From the NCBI GenBank assembly GCA_021736745.1, contig JAIPFG010000152.1:1-7546 (forward strand): DNA of 7,546 nucleotides, given 5' to 3'. The notes beneath the pieces are model-generated. The model was given only the letters and a program-made list of their open reading frames with translations, was not told where the DNA came from and did no database searches. Positions within the stretch are counted from its first letter, which is position 1, and each line of letters opens with the position of its first letter. The translations under genes were made by a program, and so were the position numbers. This stretch comes from Pseudomonadales bacterium. GTDB lineage: Bacteria > Pseudomonadota > Gammaproteobacteria > Pseudomonadales > IMCC2047. Shown here piece by piece: positions 5,797-7,546 of the stretch.

Positions 5797-7119
5797 TCAA
5801 TTTATCTCCTGTTGTACTGGATGGTTTTCCGGCATCAAGAAATGTTCTGCCAGCGTACAGGCCACAACATCACCTAATACATTAACGGCAGTTCTGCACA
5901 TATCGAGAATACGGTCGACACCTAACAGTAAGGCTACACCCGCTGCAGGAATTCCGACACCTTCCAGTACCATACTGAGAATGACAATCCCTGCTCCCGG
6001 TGTTGCCGGGGAACCTACCGATGCGGCGACGGCCATCGTGACAATGAATGCGTAGTTGGTGGAGGTTAGATCGACGTTGAAAACCTGGGCCAGGAATACG
6101 GTGGCAACTCCTTGGTAGAGAGCGGTTCCTGCCATATTGACGGTGGCTCCGAGTGGTACCAAAAATTGTGCAATTCCAGGGCGGATACCGAGCTCATTCT
6201 CGGTGACTCGGATGGTGAGTGGCATCACTGCGGCAGAACTGCTGGTAGAAAATGCTAGGAGTAACAACTCCCGAAGTTTGCCAAAAAACACCCTCAGCGG
6301 AAAACGGCGAGTTGTTAGTATTAGTAAGGTGTAAAGCATAACGAGCATAAACAGACCAATAACCACGGTGAGGACATACATCAGCATTCCGGTTAAGATA
6401 TTAACCCCGAGATTGGCTACTAACTTGGTGATTAAGCCAAATACGGCCAGTGGTGCCAAATGCATAGCCCAAGATACAACGCGGATACTGACTTCCTGCA
6501 AAGCAGCGAGTAAATCAAACAACGGCTGGGCTTGTTTGGCAGGAATGGACAGCAGGGCGAATCCTAAAACTGCCGCGAACAGGATAACCTGTAACATTTC
6601 TCCCGAGACCATTGAGGCCAGAGGGTTGGTTGGCAACAGGGACAACATTTTCTCCGGGAGCTGATCGAGTGCAGGGAAACTGCTTGCCGGTGCATGCTGT
6701 GTTGGTACGGGAATGGTTTCGATCAACGTTCCGAGCTGCAAGTGGCTTCCAGGCTTAATCAATTGACCGAGGCTAATGCCAATAGTGGCCGCAGCGATGG
6801 TTGTGCTTAAGACAAAGATCAATGCAATAAGCCCGATTTTTTTTAGCGCCTGGGGGTTGTTATTCGCGGCCAGCCCACGAACGATGGAGGCGACGACTAG
6901 CGGCACCACAATCATTTGAATCAGGACCAGGAATACCTGGCCAGGTAGAGCTAACCAGGAAGTCAGTATTTTAACTGTGCTTGGGGTAAAAAAATTAAGG
7001 TCGGGACCCAGTAGGAGGCCAAAGCAAATACCTAGTCCAAGAGCAATCAGCACTTTCAACCATAGGCGCCCCTCAATGAGTTTTTCTAGTCGGTCACTTA
7101 AGCGTTTAATGGGCAGCAA
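5797..7119 (-). CDS. Dicarboxylate/amino acid:cation symporter (DAACS, GltP/DctA type)
   Basis: Inner-membrane Na+- or H+-coupled carrier with the glutamate-transporter (Glt) fold. In 440 residues the substrate core is complete: serine-rich HP1 loop STSSSA (291-296), TM7 NMAGT (328-332), HP2 loop VGSPATPGAG (368-377), and TM8 with D402, D406, R409, T410, N413 and D417. Arg409 aligns with GltPh Arg397, which binds the side-chain carboxylate, so an acidic substrate (glutamate, aspartate or a C4-dicarboxylate) is favoured over a neutral amino acid. The HP2 sequence SPATPG differs from the usual GltPh/GltP form and suggests a distinct subgroup. The start shown is TTG at 7119 with only a weak GGA upstream. 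An in-frame stop further upstream limits the alternatives, and a later TTG (codon 21, after GAGGGG) would remove the N-terminal amphipathic segment before TM1, so the longer form is preferred. It precedes the beta-CASP nuclease by one base and follows the end of a regulator gene. Confidence 0.93.
   Translation of the reverse strand: MLPIKRLSDRLEKLIEGRLWLKVLIALGLGICFGLLLGPDLNFFTPSTVKILTSWLALPGQVFLVLIQMIVVPLVVASIVRGLAANNNPQALKKIGLIALIFVLSTTIAAATIGISLGQLIKPGSHLQLGTLIETIPVPTQHAPASSFPALDQLPEKMLSLLPTNPLASMVSGEMLQVILFAAVLGFALLSIPAKQAQPLFDLLAALQEVSIRVVSWAMHLAPLAVFGLITKLVANLGVNILTGMLMYVLTVVIGLFMLVMLYTLLILTTRRFPLRVFFGKLRELLLLAFSTSSSAAVMPLTIRVTENELGIRPGIAQFLVPLGATVNMAGTALYQGVATVFLAQVFNVDLTSTNYAFIVTMAVAASVGSPATPGAGIVILSMVLEGVGIPAAGVALLLGVDRILDMCRTAVNVLGDVVACTLAEHFLMPENHPVQQEIN
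5806..5810 (-). promoter_or_regulatory. Ribosome binding site of the beta-CASP gene
   Basis: AGGAG on the minus strand, 10 nt before ATG 5795, lies inside the last codons of the upstream symporter. This supports the ATG choice and translational coupling across the TGA-T-ATG junction (5799-5793). Confidence 0.7.
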
Positions 7120-7272
7120 AGTAATATCCAGTAACTGAGAGGTGCTTTATCTTATCTTTCTTGGCTTCCAGGGCTGGCAAGAAAGGTGGTGTCGAAGAGA
7201 GCGATTTTATTCTTCGCATCGTAACCTCTTAATCTTAGGGGTGATCAAAGATGAGTCGAGGAAAAATGATGT
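7120..7272 (-). promoter_or_regulatory. Symporter/nuclease operon promoter region
   Basis: This 153-nt gap separates the regulator stop from the symporter start. A possible sigma-70 promoter reads TTAAGA (7232-7227), a 17-bp spacer, then TAAAAT (7209-7204), giving about a 78-nt leader that contains an inverted repeat. Each hexamer deviates from consensus (4/6 and 5/6), so support is modest. No sigma-54 -24/-12 (GG-N10-GC) element was found, which argues against direct sigma-54 control here. Confidence 0.35.
7156..7185. repeat. Inverted repeat CTTTCTTG-N14-CAAGAAAG
   Basis: Two perfect 8-bp arms (7156-7163, 7178-7185) enclose 14 bases that themselves contain CCAG-GG-CTGG (7168-7177), offset by 2 bp from the outer centre. 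It lies about 37 bases before the symporter start and inside the predicted leader. It could be an operator for a dimeric regulator, such as the one encoded just upstream, or an RNA hairpin. There is no T tract on either side, so it is not a standard terminator. Confidence 0.55.
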
Positions 7273-7546
7273 CTATTCATGGGTATGACCCTGATGGCGG
7301 TTTTTGATTCGGTAGGAGACATAGGCTCTTTTAACGCCGAGCATACGCGCTGCTTCGGAAAGGTTGCCATTGGCACGTCTAATGGCTTCAGTAATGAGGC
7401 CGTATTCAATATCATCAATACCTATCTGTTGGCTAAGTACCTCGTCCAGCAGTGATTCCTCTTGTACAGTATCCTGTTTGCTTTTGATCGAGCCAGTGGG
7501 ATCCAGCTTCAGCAACATCGAGTCGATGGCGTCTTCCGATAGAAAT
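7273..7546 (-). CDS. Regulator with C-terminal Fis/NtrC-type HTH, 5' end outside window
   Basis: Only the last 90 residues and the stop are in view. The frame has no stop up to the right edge, so the ATG at 7518 is very likely an internal methionine and not the start. The residues before it read FLSEDAIDS. The C-terminal 40 residues (about 47-84 of the visible part) form a typical Fis-type (HTH_8) DNA-binding helix-turn-helix, with GNLSEAARMLGVKRAYVSYR at its centre. This is the usual tail of sigma-54 activators of the NtrC family, preceded by a variable acidic linker (TVQEESLLDEVLSQQ). The AAA+ and sensor domains would lie beyond the window and are not seen, so the sigma-54 class is inferred. 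It differs from the TyrR HTH as I recall it. It lies 153 nt upstream of the symporter gene in the same orientation and could control that operon. Confidence 0.75.
   Translation of the reverse strand, partial: FLSEDAIDSMLLKLDPTGSIKSKQDTVQEESLLDEVLSQQIGIDDIEYGLITEAIRRANGNLSEAARMLGVKRAYVSYRIKNRHQGHTHE

Noticed and set aside
7120..7272. Sigma-54 (-24/-12) promoter before the DAACS symporter, sought because the upstream regulator looks NtrC-like.
   Set aside because: No GG-N10-GC element with the surrounding consensus was found by eye on the coding strand.

Overview
The window is a compact, ordinary-looking stretch of bacterial chromosome at moderate GC. Every recognisable gene (five complete, one cut by the right edge) lies on the minus strand. 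The proteins look proteobacterial: an Azospirillum-type IpdC, an 11-helix bacterial NSS transporter, a DAACS carrier, a bacterial beta-CASP nuclease and a Fis-type HTH. A gammaproteobacterium is my best guess, but no marker gene fixes the lineage. I see no tRNA, rRNA, CRISPR array, insertion sequence or phage gene, and no gene-free gap reaches 300 bases.

In transcription order (right to left): (1) 7546-7273, the C-terminal end of a regulator with a Fis/NtrC-type HTH, whose reading frame runs off the window. (2) 7272-7120, an intergenic region with a candidate promoter and a long inverted repeat. (3) 7119-5797, a dicarboxylate/amino acid:cation symporter, followed one base later by (4) 5795-4392, a metallo-beta-lactamase/beta-CASP ribonuclease; these two almost certainly share a transcript. 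(5) 4281-3283, a luciferase-like (LLM) flavin- or F420-dependent oxidoreductase resembling methylene-tetrahydromethanopterin reductase. (6) 3230-1866, a sodium:neurotransmitter-type (NSS) amino acid symporter. (7) 1865-1687, an AT-rich regulatory region with two separate families of short repeats. (8) 1686-46, an indolepyruvate/phenylpyruvate decarboxylase (ipdC).

The most coherent biological story is at the left. A Na+-coupled NSS carrier of the type that imports hydrophobic or aromatic amino acids sits next to a decarboxylase of aromatic 2-oxo acids. Together with an aminotransferase and an aldehyde dehydrogenase (neither visible here) they would convert tryptophan or phenylalanine to indole-3-acetate or phenylacetate. 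The intergenic region before ipdC holds three TTGCTAA boxes at 20-21 bp steps and three CCAATWATATGGAA-like boxes, so ipdC probably has its own tightly controlled promoter. I found no convincing new multi-gene system; the repeat-rich ipdC leader is the strongest unexplained signal.
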